Of a stretch of DNA of 64,000 nt, positions 33,220-42,738 are shown in pieces (position 1 is the first letter of the stretch; each line of letters begins with the position of its first letter). A program made the translations under genes and the position numbers. Origin of the DNA: Desulfovibrio sp. (GTDB taxonomy: Bacteria > Desulfobacterota > Desulfovibrionia > Desulfovibrionales > Desulfovibrionaceae); assembly GCF_019422935.1 (NCBI RefSeq), contig NZ_JAHZCJ010000007.1, positions 1-64,000 on the forward strand. Direction: 5' to 3'. The notes beneath the pieces were generated by a model. The model was not told the origin of the DNA, did no database searches, and saw only the letters and a list, made by a program, of their open reading frames with translations.

Positions 33220-36219
33220 ATGCTCTATAGGGTGGAAACCGGCCCCCGCGCCGGACTTGACGATACCCAGGGCCGCAAGACGGCCCAGCACCTGCGCAAG
33301 GCGCTGAACATTTCTGTTTCTGGCGTTCGCCAGATCAAGGTCTTTACGGCTGACGGGCTTGATGCCGCGCAGGTGGCCCGTCTGCTGGACGAAAGCATCT
33401 GGCACGACCCCATCCTTCAGGAAGCCTCCCTTGAACCGCTGCCCCTGCTTGACCCTGCGGCAGACTGGTTTGTGGAAGTGGGCTTCCGCCCCGGCGTGAC
33501 GGATAACGAGGCCCGCACTGCGCGCGACACCGCCGCCATGGTGCTGGACATTCCGCGCGACAGCCTGCGCGTGTACACTGCCGTGCAGTACCGCATCAGC
33601 AGCGACAAGGCCGCGCCCCTCACCCGCGAGCAAGTGGACATGCTGGCCCGCGACCTTTTGTGCAACACGCTCATCCAGCGCTACCGCATCAAGAGCCGTC
33701 AGGAATGGGACGCACAGCCCGGCTTTGAAGCGCAGGCCGCCAGGGTTACGGGCGAGATCAACGAAACCGTTGACACCATCACCCTTTCAGCCATGGATGA
33801 CGAAGCCCTGACCAAGGCCAGCCGCGAAAATACCTGGGCGCTCAATCTCAAGGAAATGCACAGCATCCGCGAGCAGTTCACCGCGCAGGAAGAAGCCGAC
33901 CGCCGCAAGGCCCTTGGCCTGCCCGCCGACCCCACGGATGTGGAAATGGAAGTGCTGGCCCAGACGTGGTCCGAGCACTGCAAGCACAAGATTTTTGCCT
34001 CGCGCATCAATTATACCGATGCCGCCACGGGCCGCAGCGAAGTGGTGGACAACCTCTACAAGACCTGCATCCGCGATGCCACGGCCATGCTGCGCGAGCG
34101 CATGGGCGAAGACGACTACTGCAAGTCCGTTTTCAAGGATAACGCGGGCGTTATCGCCTTTATCAACGGCTACGATGCCTGCATCAAGGTTGAAACCCAC
34201 AACAGCCCTTCGGCGCTCGACCCGTACGGCGGCGCGCTCACCGGCATTGTGGGCGTAAACCGCGACCCCATGGGCACCGGCATGGGCGCGGAACTGGTGT
34301 GCAATACGGACGTGTTCTGCTTTGCCTCGCCCTTCCACGATAAAAACCTGCCCCCGCGTCTGCTGCATCCCCGCCGCGTGCTCGAAGGCGTGCGCGAAGG
34401 CGTGGAGCACGGCGGCAACAAGTCGGGCATTCCCACGGTCAACGGTTCGCTGGTTTTTGACGAGCGCTATCTTGGCAAGCCGCTGGTTTACTGCGGCACC
34501 GTGGGCATCATCCCCGCAGAAATTCATGGCCGCCCCGGCTGGTTCAAGCAGGCCGAAGAAGGCGACTACATTGTCATGACCGGCGGCCGCATCGGCAAGG
34601 ACGGCATCCACGGCGCGACCTTCTCTTCTGAAGAGCTGCACGAAGGCTCGCCCGCCACTGCGGTGCAGATCGGCGACCCCATCACCCAGCGCAAGATGTA
34701 CGACTTCATCATGCGCGCCCGCGATATGGGCCTGTACCACGCCATCACCGACAACGGCGCCGGCGGCCTTTCCTCCTCCGTGGGGGAAATGGCAGAAGAT
34801 ACGGGCGGCTGCGTGCTGGATATCGCCAAGGCTCCGCTGAAATACGATGGCCTGCGCCCCTGGGAAATTCTGCTTTCTGAAGCGCAGGAACGCATGACCC
34901 TGGCCGTTTCGCCGGAGAAGCTCGAAGAATTCATGGCTCTTGCCGCCCGCATGGATGTGGAAGCCACGGCTCTTGGCCGCTTCACCACATCCGGCTTCTT
35001 TGAAGTGCGCTACCACGACCGCATCATCGCCTCCATGCCCATGGAATTCATGCACGACGGCGTGCCGCAGCTCGAGCTTGAAGCCGAATGGAAGGCCCCT
35101 GAGATCACCGACGTCACCGTGGACGTGGCCGAAGTTGAGCAGACCGCATTTTTGCAGCGCATGCTCGGCACGCTCAATATCTGCTCCAAGGAATACATCA
35201 TCCGCCAGTATGACCACGAAGTGCGCGGCGGTAGCGTGGTGAAACCCCTTGTGGGCGTCAAGCGCGACGGCCCGGCGGACGCTGGCGTTATCCGCCCCCT
35301 GCTGGAATCGGACGCGGGCCTTGTGATCTCCCACGGTATCTGCCCCAAATTCAGCGATTACGACACCTACTGGATGATGGCCAACGCCATGGACGAAGCC
35401 ATCCGCAACGCCGTTGCCGTGGGTGCAGACCCTGACGCCCTGGCGGGTGTGGACAACTTCTGCTGGTGCGACCCGGTGGTCAGCCCCTCCAACCCCGATG
35501 GACGCTACAAGCTGGCTCAGCTTGTGCGCGCCTGCCGCGCCCTGCGCCAGTTCTCGCTGGCCTACGGTGTGCCGTGCATCTCGGGCAAGGACTCCATGAA
35601 GAACGACTACACCGGCGGCGGCGAACGCATTTCCATTCCACCCACGGTGCTGTTCTCCATCCTTGGCGTCATCCGCAACGTCACTGCGGCCCAAACCTCG
35701 GACTTCAAGCAGCCCGGCGATGCCATCTACGTGCTCGGCGGCACCTGGCGTGAAATGGCAGGCAGCGAAGCCGCTACGGAACTGGGCCTCAAGGGTGGAC
35801 GCGTTCCCCATGTGGACGCCTCCAACGCCATGCTGCGCTACCGCGCGGTCAACGCCCTCATGGGCCAGCGCGCCATTTCCGCCTGCCACGACTGCTCTGA
35901 CGGCGGCCTTGCCGTGGCCATTGCAGAAATGTGCATCGGCGGCCGCCTGGGTGCGGAAATCAACCTTGATGCCGTGCCCGCCCTTGAAGCCATGAACGTG
36001 ACCGAACTGCTTTACAGCGAAAGCGCCAGCCGCCTGGTTGTGAGCGTCAAGCCAGATCTGGCCATGATTCTCGATGCGCTGGGAATGTGGCAGCCCTGCA
36101 CCCGTATCGGCACTGTCACCGGTAGCGGTCAGCTGACCATGAAATCCGGCGACAGCGTCATCGTCAACTCTTCGGTGGAAGATCTGGCCCGCGCCTTCAA
36201 GCGCACGCTGGACTGGTAA
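33220..36219 (+). CDS. purL: Phosphoribosylformylglycinamidine synthase, PurL with PurS-like N-terminus, no glutaminase
   Basis: Converts FGAR to FGAM in purine synthesis. ATG 33220 (MLYRVETGPRAGLDD) is preferred to 33211 because AGAGGA is properly spaced from it; 999 residues. The N-terminal 170 residues contain two PurS-like segments (GLDDTQGRKTAQHLRKALN and GVTDNEARTARDTAAMVLD). Then come the linker LAQTWSEHCKHKIFASRI near 247, two AIR-synthase-like halves with FKDNAGVIAFINGYDACIKVETHNSPSALDP near 305, and GKDSMKNDY near 790. It ends without a glutaminase domain, so a separate PurQ elsewhere is needed. Confidence 0.94.
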   Translation: MLYRVETGPRAGLDDTQGRKTAQHLRKALNISVSGVRQIKVFTADGLDAAQVARLLDESIWHDPILQEASLEPLPLLDPAADWFVEVGFRPGVTDNEARTARDTAAMVLDIPRDSLRVYTAVQYRISSDKAAPLTREQVDMLARDLLCNTLIQRYRIKSRQEWDAQPGFEAQAARVTGEINETVDTITLSAMDDEALTKASRENTWALNLKEMHSIREQFTAQEEADRRKALGLPADPTDVEMEVLAQTWSEHCKHKIFASRINYTDAATGRSEVVDNLYKTCIRDATAMLRERMGEDDYCKSVFKDNAGVIAFINGYDACIKVETHNSPSALDPYGGALTGIVGVNRDPMGTGMGAELVCNTDVFCFASPFHDKNLPPRLLHPRRVLEGVREGVEHGGNKSGIPTVNGSLVFDERYLGKPLVYCGTVGIIPAEIHGRPGWFKQAEEGDYIVMTGGRIGKDGIHGATFSSEELHEGSPATAVQIGDPITQRKMYDFIMRARDMGLYHAITDNGAGGLSSSVGEMAEDTGGCVLDIAKAPLKYDGLRPWEILLSEAQERMTLAVSPEKLEEFMALAARMDVEATALGRFTTSGFFEVRYHDRIIASMPMEFMHDGVPQLELEAEWKAPEITDVTVDVAEVEQTAFLQRMLGTLNICSKEYIIRQYDHEVRGGSVVKPLVGVKRDGPADAGVIRPLLESDAGLVISHGICPKFSDYDTYWMMANAMDEAIRNAVAVGADPDALAGVDNFCWCDPVVSPSNPDGRYKLAQLVRACRALRQFSLAYGVPCISGKDSMKNDYTGGGERISIPPTVLFSILGVIRNVTAAQTSDFKQPGDAIYVLGGTWREMAGSEAATELGLKGGRVPHVDASNAMLRYRAVNALMGQRAISACHDCSDGGLAVAIAEMCIGGRLGAEINLDAVPALEAMNVTELLYSESASRLVVSVKPDLAMILDALGMWQPCTRIGTVTGSGQLTMKSGDSVIVNSSVEDLARAFKRTLDW

Positions 36220-36241
36220 CACCGCTGCGACTGAACTGTCG

Positions 36242-36275
36242 GGGCAGGTGGCTTTGCAGCCGCCTGCCCTTTTTA
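36242..36275 (+). terminator. Terminator of purL
   Basis: GGGCAGGTGGC (36242-36252) pairs with GCCGCCTGCCC (36259-36269), followed by TTTTTAT. Confidence 0.85.
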
Positions 36276-36466
36276 TTTGGCAGAATCCGTTGCGGTTCTC
36301 TGCATTTTTTACACGAGTATGCCTGCCGCGCGCGTGGTTTTTCCTCTGCTCCATGTCGGTTCGCCGCACCGCACGAACACGCCTATTTCATACCCCTCCG
36401 CTGCATTTTTGACATTTTCTAGACTATCTTTTTCAATAACCGTCTGAATTAAAAGATTTTATCAGT

Positions 36467-36496
36467 TTGACACGGAGCATTTTTTTACTGTATAGT
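36467..36496 (+). promoter_or_regulatory. Strong sigma-70-type promoter upstream of rlpA
   Basis: A perfect TTGACA (36467-36472) and TATAGT (36491-36496, preceded by TG) stand 18 bp apart. Transcription would start near 36503, giving a leader of about 150 nt. Confidence 0.75.
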
Positions 36497-36509
36497 GCCT
36501 CCACAAAGA

Positions 36510-36610
36510 ACAGGCATTCCCCTGGGGAACCGATGGACGTTGAGCGCAAGGCGCGCTTGCTGCCATCATTGGAAGGTTCCTGGGGTCAGAACCGCGGGCG
36601 CGGTTCGTCC
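36510..36610 (+). ncRNA. Structured leader of rlpA (candidate cis-RNA)
   Basis: Nested pairing is visible: CCCC 36519-36522 with GGGG 36582-36585; GGAACC 36526-36531 with GGTTCC 36575-36580; GATGG 36532-36536 with CCATC 36563-36567; GCAAG 36546-36550 with CTTGC 36556-36560. A second, perfect hairpin GAACCGCG/CGCGGTTC follows at 36589-36606. No T run follows, so this is not a simple terminator. I could not match it to 6S, SRP or a known riboswitch. Function is open. Confidence 0.5.
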
Positions 36611-36654
36611 GGCAATTTCGCTGGCCAGCCTCGAACACTAACAAAGGAACGATC

Positions 36655-37473
36655 ATGAAGTATTCACGCTGGCCATTAGTGCTGGCGGCCATAGCCTTAT
36701 GCATGCTTTTGGCCTCCCCCATGAACGCCGACGCGGCTTCACAAAGCGCTCCCTCCGATCAAAAGCATTCGAACGCTACCCCCCACGCCGCCAAAAAGTC
36801 TTCCGGCGACACTGAAACTCGCAAATCCAAACGCGAAAAGACCAGTGACAAAACCGCCTCTTCGCACAGCTCGCGCTCAAAGCGCGATAAGGCTGAATCG
36901 CGCTCCAAATCCAAGCAACGCAAATCCTCACCCACTGCGTCCTTATCCGAAAAAGAACGCCGGGATAGCACCGACAGCCGAGATATCTGGCTGAAACGCG
37001 CTCAGGAAAGCGAAATCATGTCCGGCAAGGCCTCATGGTACGGACGGGATTTCCATGGCGGTTCCACCGCCAGCGGGCTTGATTACGACATGTATACCTT
37101 TACCGCCGCGCACCGCACCCTGCCCATGGGCACGGTTGTTCGCGTCACCGACCAGAATAACGGCAAGAGCGTTATGGTCTGTGTGACAGACAGAGGCCCC
37201 TTTGTGCGCGGGCGCATCATTGATCTCTCCTTTGCCGCAGCGCAACAGATTGATATTGATGACAAAGGCATCAGCAAGGTCAAGCTGGAAGTCATCAGCG
37301 ACGAAAGCGGCACCCCCCTCAAACCCGACGAAGCATATTTTGTGCGCTACAACGCCGCTCAGGGTGATGAAAAAATCGGTCCCTTCCGCGCATTTGCGGA
37401 TGCAGCCGCCATGCATGAAGCACTGCGCCAGGTTCACCCCGAGGCTGAAGTGGTCATGGATCAATCCAAGTAA
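36655..37473 (+). CDS. rlpA: RlpA-family septal ring lytic transglycosylase-like protein
   Basis: 272 residues with a signal peptide (MKYSRWPLVLAAIALCMLLASPMNADA), a Ser/Lys-rich charged linker (residues 28-110), then the double-psi beta barrel: SGKASWYGRDFHGGSTASGLDYDMYTFTAAHRTLPMGTVVRVTDQNN near residue 122 and VCVTDRGPFVRGRIIDLSFAAA near 167, with the catalytic-type Asp in TDRGPF. RlpA acts on denuded glycan strands at the division site in Pseudomonas. There is no lipobox. GGAACG precedes the ATG; a terminator follows. Confidence 0.92.
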   Translation: MKYSRWPLVLAAIALCMLLASPMNADAASQSAPSDQKHSNATPHAAKKSSGDTETRKSKREKTSDKTASSHSSRSKRDKAESRSKSKQRKSSPTASLSEKERRDSTDSRDIWLKRAQESEIMSGKASWYGRDFHGGSTASGLDYDMYTFTAAHRTLPMGTVVRVTDQNNGKSVMVCVTDRGPFVRGRIIDLSFAAAQQIDIDDKGISKVKLEVISDESGTPLKPDEAYFVRYNAAQGDEKIGPFRAFADAAAMHEALRQVHPEAEVVMDQSK

Positions 37474-37505
37474 CAGCGCAATACCTTCCGCGCTGCACAC
37501 GCGCG

Positions 37506-37540
37506 AAAACGTCCCCGGTACAAACCGGGGACGTTTTTTT
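37506..37540 (+). terminator. Terminator of rlpA
   Basis: AAAACGTCCCCGGT (37506-37519) pairs with ACCGGGGACGTTTT (37524-37537), then more T. Confidence 0.92.
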
Positions 37541-37617
37541 ATGCCGTGCGCAAGCTTGCCACACTGCGGCTTCCCCGGTATGGAATCTGTTTGTTGTTCC
37601 CCACCAAGAAGGATGTC

Positions 37618-38511
37618 ATGGGCTTTTTTTACAGTATTCTTTCTTCTGCGGCCTTTGGCCTTATCCCGTTGTTTACACTACCGCTGATGCATGGCGGCGT
37701 TTCAGGGCCTTCCGCCCTGTTCTATCGTTTTGCCATTGCCACTGTGGTGCTGGGCATAGTGCTTGCCGTACGCGGCGAAAGATTCAGCGCGCGCGGCATT
37801 GATCTGTGCAAGCTTGCTGGCATGAGTTCCATGTATACCATGGCGGCCCTGCTCTTTTTTTGGGGATTCAAGCACATGCCGAGCGGCGTTGTGGCAACGC
37901 TGCAATTTACCTATCCAGTCATGGTCATGCTGATCATGATTGTGTTTTATCACGAGCGCTTCTCGTGGATCACGGCCCTGTCCATCCTGCTGGCAATCGC
38001 TGGCGTTTATCTGCTCTGCGGCGGAAGTGATGGCGACATGGGAGGGGCAAGCCTGCTGGCCGTGGCCCTGCTTCTGCTTTCCGCACTGTGCAACGCCGTA
38101 TACATCACAACCATTTATGCCGCGCGCATTCCCAACATGAGCGGTCTTGTGATGACTTTTTACGTGCTGGCCTTTGGGGCGGTGATATCCGGGGCTAACG
38201 CCCTGTTGGCAGATTCGTTCCAGCCCCTGCACTCATGGTGGGAACTGCTGCTCGCAACCTTATTGGCCGTGGTGACAGCCGTTATTTCAAACCTCACCCT
38301 CATCCTTGCCGTACAGCGCATCGGCTCCACGCTGACATCCATTCTTGGCGTTATGGAGCCTGTAACCGCCGTGGTGGTGGGGATTCTGGTGTTCAGCGAG
38401 CCGTTCAGCATGTCGCTGGTCGCTGGAGTGGCCTTTATTGCCGCATCGGTTGTACTGGTCATGCTGGGCAAGCAGATAACGGCCTTGTTTCAGCGCCACA
38501 AACACGCATAA
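37618..38511 (+). CDS. EamA/DMT-family transporter
   Basis: 297 residues from ATG 37618 (MGFFYSILSSAAFGLIPLF) with AAGAAGGA upstream. Ten predicted membrane helices form two EamA repeats: the first half ending around SILLAIAGVYLLCGG, the second around NLTLILAVQRIGSTLTSILGVMEPVTAVVVGILVFSE. Substrates of this family (amino acids, metabolites) cannot be predicted. It is monocistronic between two terminators. Confidence 0.92.
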   Translation: MGFFYSILSSAAFGLIPLFTLPLMHGGVSGPSALFYRFAIATVVLGIVLAVRGERFSARGIDLCKLAGMSSMYTMAALLFFWGFKHMPSGVVATLQFTYPVMVMLIMIVFYHERFSWITALSILLAIAGVYLLCGGSDGDMGGASLLAVALLLLSALCNAVYITTIYAARIPNMSGLVMTFYVLAFGAVISGANALLADSFQPLHSWWELLLATLLAVVTAVISNLTLILAVQRIGSTLTSILGVMEPVTAVVVGILVFSEPFSMSLVAGVAFIAASVVLVMLGKQITALFQRHKHA

Positions 38512-38546
38512 AAAAAGCGCGGCAAATTATAGTGCCGCGCTTTTTT
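38511..38546. terminator. Bidirectional terminator between the EamA and CCG-domain genes
   Basis: AAAAAAGCGCGGCA (38511-38524) pairs with TGCCGCGCTTTTTT (38533-38546) and lies between convergent genes. Confidence 0.92.
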
Positions 38547-38566
38547 TATTTTCTGCTGCAACACCG

Positions 38567-39424
38567 CTACAACCCCGAAGGTTCATACCCCAAGGCACGG
38601 GCCAGCAATTCGGTATAGCTCATAACCTTGAGTTTACCCTGACCAGCCCCGCGAACGGCTACCGTACAGCCGGAGCAGGCGCATACAAGGGCGTCAACGC
38701 CGCCATCCAACGCCGTCGCCACAATCCGATCAGGCTGATTTTTACAACACAGGCCGCCCGCCACATCCAGAACTTCAAGCCCTTCCACCCCTTCAAGAAA
38801 CTGCCGGTACGCGTGCCAGTTCAACGAGGTCTGCGGAAAATGCCTGCGGTAAGAGGTGTGGCATCCCTCAAAATAGGCCACTTTCAGAGGCCTGATCTGC
38901 AAGCTCTGCCCTTTCAGAGCGTCCAGCAGCACGTCAAGAATATAGCTGTGGGAAACATCACCCCCAGCATCAACCGACTCGGCCACATGCGCGCAGCCAG
39001 CGCAGCAATATGCGAGGCGGAATGCGCCCTTTTGCGCTGCCGCCATACTGTTGCCCCGCACAAAACCCTTAGCGGTTTCTACCATCTGCGGCCTGTCCTC
39101 TGACGCGACCTGATGCATCAGGGGCAAGCCGCAGCAGTTTTCTTTCTCCAGCCAAGTGTGAGCCATGCCAAGACGGCCCAAAATCCACGCCACCTCGCGC
39201 AAAATATTGGGCGTGCTGAACGGCCTGTAGCAGCCAAAAACCAGCGCCAGATCCGCCTGTTGCGGTGAGCCTGCAAAACCGTTGGCCCCTAGTGCCATTG
39301 CCCGCAACACCTGCGGTGCGCCGTGCTGACCTGTGGTTGCAACATCCTGAAGCTGCGTTTCAAAATCTCTGCCGCATGCGCTTTTAACTACCCAATCGTT
39401 CAGCTTGCCTGTGGTCGCTTTCAT
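38567..39424 (-). CDS. HdrB-like protein with two CCG cysteine-rich domains
   Basis: 285 residues with two CCG modules. First: GCYRPFS, ENCCGLPLMHQV, YCCAGCAHV (about residues 64-145). Second: EGCHTSYRRHFP, GGLCCKNQPDRI, VCACSGCTV (about 185-260). This CxnCCGxnCxxC arrangement binds noncubane [4Fe-4S] clusters in HdrB and occurs in lactate- and glycolate-oxidase subunits. There is no partner HdrA or HdrC here, so a redox role in thiol-disulfide or lactate metabolism is open. No membrane helix. It is the last gene before the leu cluster on this strand. Confidence 0.85.
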   Translation of the reverse strand: MKATTGKLNDWVVKSACGRDFETQLQDVATTGQHGAPQVLRAMALGANGFAGSPQQADLALVFGCYRPFSTPNILREVAWILGRLGMAHTWLEKENCCGLPLMHQVASEDRPQMVETAKGFVRGNSMAAAQKGAFRLAYCCAGCAHVAESVDAGGDVSHSYILDVLLDALKGQSLQIRPLKVAYFEGCHTSYRRHFPQTSLNWHAYRQFLEGVEGLEVLDVAGGLCCKNQPDRIVATALDGGVDALVCACSGCTVAVRGAGQGKLKVMSYTELLARALGYEPSGL

Positions 39425-39471
39425 AACCCCGCCTCTATGCCCTTATGCAAAAGTCTGCATGGTAAAAACCA

Positions 39472-39505
39472 CAAAAGGCCGCCCGGTGGTGCGGACGGCC
39501 TTTTG
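39472..39505 (-). terminator. Terminator of leuB
   Basis: CAAAAGGCCG (39472-39481) pairs with CGGCCTTTTG (39496-39505); lies just after the leuB stop. Confidence 0.8.
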
Positions 39506-39524
39506 AAATGGTTCGCAGCAGCAG

Positions 39525-40598
39525 CTACAGCCGCTCCACAACCTTGTCGCCCATTTCTTTGCAACCCAGCAGAGTTTTGCCGGGTTCCATAATGTCGCCA
39601 GTGCGGAAACCATCGGCCAGAGCCTTGCGCACTGCCGCCTCGATGGCATCGGCTTCCTTGCCCATATCAAAGCCAAGGCGCAGCATCATGGCCCCGGAAA
39701 GGATGGTGGCAAGGGGGTTGGCCTTGTTCTGCCCCGCGATGTCGGGGGCGGAACCGTGGATGGGTTCAAACAGGCCGGGGCCGGAAGCTCCCATGGAGGC
39801 CGAGGGCAACATACCCAGCGAGCCGGTGATGACCGAAGCTTCGTCAGACAGAATATCGCCAAAAATATTGCCCGTGAGAATCACGTCAAACTGCGAAGGA
39901 TCACGCACAAGCTGCATGGCGGCATTGTCCACATACATGTGGGTCAGCTCCACATCCGCATACTGGCGGTGTGTTTCAATGACCACTTCCTTCCACAGGC
40001 GCGAAGTTTCCAGCACGTTGCTCTTTTCCACAGAGCAGACCTTGTTGCGGCGTTTACGCGCCGTTTCAAAGGCCACCGTGGCAATGCGGCGGATTTCTTC
40101 CTCGTTGTACACCATGGTGTTGTAGCCGGTGCGCAGGCCATCGCGCATTTCCTGCCCGCGCGGTTCGCCAAAATAGATATCGCCGGTCAGTTCGCGCACA
40201 ACCACGAGGTCAAGGCCCTTGGCGGCGATGTCGGCACGCAGCAGGCACGCGCCAGCCAGTTCAGGCAGCAGCATGGCTGGGCGCAGGTTGGCAAAAAGCT
40301 CAAGCTCTTTGCGGATGCGCAACAGGCCTTTTTCCGGCCGTTTTTCGGGCGCGAGGGCGTCCCACTTGGGGCCGCCCACAGCCGCCAGAAATACGGCGTC
40401 GGCATTGCGGCACTTGCGCACGGTTTCTTCCGGCAGGGGGTCGCCAGCCGCATCAATGGCGGAACCGCCGATGTGCGCGGTGTCGAAAACAAATTCGTGG
40501 CCAAACTTTTCAGCGGCGGCCTTGAGAACCTTAACACCTTCGGCCAGAATCTCCGGGCCGATGCCGTCACCCGGCAAGAGGCAGATGGTCTTTTTCAT
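39525..40598 (-). CDS. leuB: 3-Isopropylmalate dehydrogenase
   Basis: NAD-dependent oxidative decarboxylation in leucine synthesis. 357 residues with [13 protein letters not shown] at the N-terminus, the substrate motif [16 protein letters not shown] near residue 94, YFGEPRG near 140, and [31 protein letters not shown] near 237 with the metal Asp, followed by [18 protein letters not shown]. It is separated from leuD by 316 bp that hold a repeat element, so it may have its own promoter. Confidence 0.96.
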   Translation of the reverse strand: MKKTICLLPGDGIGPEILAEGVKVLKAAAEKFGHEFVFDTAHIGGSAIDAAGDPLPEETVRKCRNADAVFLAAVGGPKWDALAPEKRPEKGLLRIRKELELFANLRPAMLLPELAGACLLRADIAAKGLDLVVVRELTGDIYFGEPRGQEMRDGLRTGYNTMVYNEEEIRRIATVAFETARKRRNKVCSVEKSNVLETSRLWKEVVIETHRQYADVELTHMYVDNAAMQLVRDPSQFDVILTGNIFGDILSDEASVITGSLGMLPSASMGASGPGLFEPIHGSAPDIAGQNKANPLATILSGAMMLRLGFDMGKEADAIEAAVRKALADGFRTGDIMEPGKTLLGCKEMGDKVVERL

Positions 40599-40717
40599 AA
40601 AATATCCTTGAACTCAATGCTATCTGTTGATGCCTATTTTCTTATAATTAGCCGACTACCAGCTCTTTTTTTACATGAAGATTTTTGCGCCAGAACAAGG
40701 AAAAAGGGTGTTGCCGA

Positions 40718-40894
40718 CAGGAATATACTCTTACAGTATTTGACTGGAGGCAAAAGCCCGTTTTGACGCAGTTCTGACCAAAAATATCCTGTAAAAATTG
40801 GATTTTTGTTCTCAGGCAAGGCAGATAATCCTTTTTGCGCAGGGAGTGTACTCTCATGGTACTCGACCGGAGTAAAAAGGATTATCTAACGCAG
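40718..40894. repeat. Diverged direct repeat with inverted arms in the leuD-leuB gap
   Basis: Two related units, 40718-40771 and 40840-40894, align nearly end to end (both begin CAGG, share a TACTCT core and GGAG, and end ACGCAG). Around the second unit, GATAATCCTTTTT (40824-40836) and AAAAAGGATTATC (40874-40886) form a perfect 13-bp inverted repeat. This looks like a REP-type intergenic element. The gap holds no gene. Confidence 0.6.
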
Positions 40895-40914
40895 CCAGAG
40901 GACAAAAGGCCAAT

Positions 40915-41406
40915 TTAGGCCAAGCGTTCCTTGACATAGCCAACCAACCCACCCTTATCCAGAATGGCAGCCATGGACTTGGGCAGCGGGGGGCAGGTTA
41001 TCTGCGCACCGTTGGTCAGATCGCGGATAACGCCGGTGGTGGCGTCGATTTCCAGCTCGTCGCCGTCATTGATCTTGTCCACGTCGTCGCCCACTTCCAT
41101 GAGCAGCAGGCCCATATTGAAGGAGTTGCGGTAAAAAATGCGAGCAAAGCTGTGGCCGATCACCACGTGCATGCCCGCGCCAAGAATGGCGATGGGCGCA
41201 TGCTCGCGGGAAGAACCGCAACCGAAATTGCGGCCTGCGACCATGATGTCACCGGGGGTCACGCGCTTGACCCAGTCTGGCTCAAGGCCGGACATGCAGT
41301 TTTCGCCCAGCTTTTTGGAATCGGTGGTGACCAGAAAACGCGCGGGAATGATAGCGTCCGTATCAATGTGCTCGCCCACTTTGTGGGCCTTACCTTTGTA
41401 ATTCAT
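40915..41406 (-). CDS. leuD: 3-Isopropylmalate dehydratase small subunit
   Basis: 163 residues of the archaeal/HacB-like short type, with [20 protein letters not shown] and [21 protein letters not shown] near residue 58. It pairs with LeuC to isomerise 2- to 3-isopropylmalate. It lies 69 bp after leuC. Confidence 0.96.
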   Translation of the reverse strand: MNYKGKAHKVGEHIDTDAIIPARFLVTTDSKKLGENCMSGLEPDWVKRVTPGDIMVAGRNFGCGSSREHAPIAILGAGMHVVIGHSFARIFYRNSFNMGLLLMEVGDDVDKINDGDELEIDATTGVIRDLTNGAQITCPPLPKSMAAILDKGGLVGYVKERLA

Positions 41407-41475
41407 GAGGCTGTCCTTCTTTCTCTGCGCCGGGCTCGGTGGGCCGTGGCGCAGGCAGGTGCTGATGTGTGCTGC

Positions 41476-42738
41476 CTACAGCTGATCAGGCCCGGCCACG
41501 CAACCCGCAATGGCCGAAGCGGCTGCCACGATGGGGCTTGCCAGATAAACCTCGGAACTCAGGCTGCCCATGCGGCCCTTGAAATTGCGGTTGGTGGTGG
41601 CCACGGCGCGTTCGCCATCGCCCAAGATGCCCATGTGGCCGCCAAGGCAGGGGCCGCATGTGCAGGGGCCGACCACGCAGCCGGATTCCATGAAGGTTTC
41701 GATGAGGCCTTCCTTGAGGCACTGCTTCCACACCGTGGGCGTGGAGGGCAGCACAATGCAGCGCAGGTGCTTGGCAACCTTGCGGCCCCGCAGCACTTCG
41801 GCGGCATCGCGCATATCGCTGATGCGACCATTGGTGCAGGAGCCAATAACCACCTGCTGGATGGGCGTGTCGCGCACCTCGGAGACAGGCTTGACGTTGG
41901 AGGGCAGGTGCGGGCAGGCCACCACCGGCTCCTTGCCGGTCACGTCGATATTGACCACGCGCTCGTAAATCGCGCCGGGGTCTGCGGCCAGATCCTGCGT
42001 CAGGCCGGGGCGGTTGTGCTCCGCGCAATAGGCGCGCGTTTTGGCGTCCACCGCAAACAGGCCCACCTTGCCGCCCGCTTCAATAGCCATGTTCGCCATG
42101 CACAGACGGCCTTCAACGGAAAGATCATCCACCACAGAGCCGCCGAATTCCAGGGCCTTGTAGAGCGCACCGTCCACGCCGATAGCGCCGATGAGCATGA
42201 GCATCAGATCTTTGCCGCGCAGCCACTTGGGCATCTGGCCGTTGATGGTCACGCGGATGGTGGAAGGCACCTTGAACCAGGTTTCGCCCAGCGCCATTGC
42301 AGCGGCAATATCGGTAGAACCCATGCCGGTGGCAAAAGCGCCGATGCCGCCGTAGGTGCAGGTGTGGCTGTCTGCGCCGATGACCACATCGCCGGGGCCC
42401 ACAAGGCCCTGCTCGGGCAGCAGGGTGTGTTCCACGCCGCAGTCGCCGCCTTCGTAATAGTGGGTGATGTTCTGTTCTTCGGCGAACTTGCGGGTCACCA
42501 TGACCTGATTGGCGGAATCAATATCTTTTTGCGGCGTAAAGTGATCCATGACCAGAGCGATCTTGTCTTTGTCAAAAACCTTTTCCGCGCCCATTCCCTT
42601 GAAAGATTTGATGGCCAGCGGCCCGGTGATGTCGTTGGCGAGCACCAGCGACACGCGGCACTGAACAATCTGACCGTCCTGTTCCACAACTTCATCTGTG
42701 TGGGCTTGCAAAATTTTTTGCGCAAGCGTCTGTGGCAT
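41476..42738 (-). CDS. leuC: 3-Isopropylmalate dehydratase large subunit
   Basis: 420 residues, the short HacA/LeuC type. Aconitase motifs: MVTRKFAEEQNITHYYEGGDCGVEHTLLPEQGLVGPGDVVIGADSHTCTYGGIGAFATGMGSTDIA near residue 75, the iron-sulfur Cys in VIGSCTNGRISDM near 294, and CTCGPCLGGHMGILGDGERAVATTNRNFKGRMG near 353. It sits between leuA and leuD. Confidence 0.96.
   Translation of the reverse strand: MPQTLAQKILQAHTDEVVEQDGQIVQCRVSLVLANDITGPLAIKSFKGMGAEKVFDKDKIALVMDHFTPQKDIDSANQVMVTRKFAEEQNITHYYEGGDCGVEHTLLPEQGLVGPGDVVIGADSHTCTYGGIGAFATGMGSTDIAAAMALGETWFKVPSTIRVTINGQMPKWLRGKDLMLMLIGAIGVDGALYKALEFGGSVVDDLSVEGRLCMANMAIEAGGKVGLFAVDAKTRAYCAEHNRPGLTQDLAADPGAIYERVVNIDVTGKEPVVACPHLPSNVKPVSEVRDTPIQQVVIGSCTNGRISDMRDAAEVLRGRKVAKHLRCIVLPSTPTVWKQCLKEGLIETFMESGCVVGPCTCGPCLGGHMGILGDGERAVATTNRNFKGRMGSLSSEVYLASPIVAAASAIAGCVAGPDQL

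Noticed and set aside
33787..36369. Minus-strand frame of 860 codons opposite purL
   Set aside because: Shadow of purL in GC-rich DNA; rich in His/Gly/Ala with no recognisable domain.
36510..36610. 6S or SRP RNA at the rlpA leader
   Set aside because: It lacks the SRP tetraloop motifs and a clear 6S closing stem; kept only as an unassigned structured leader.
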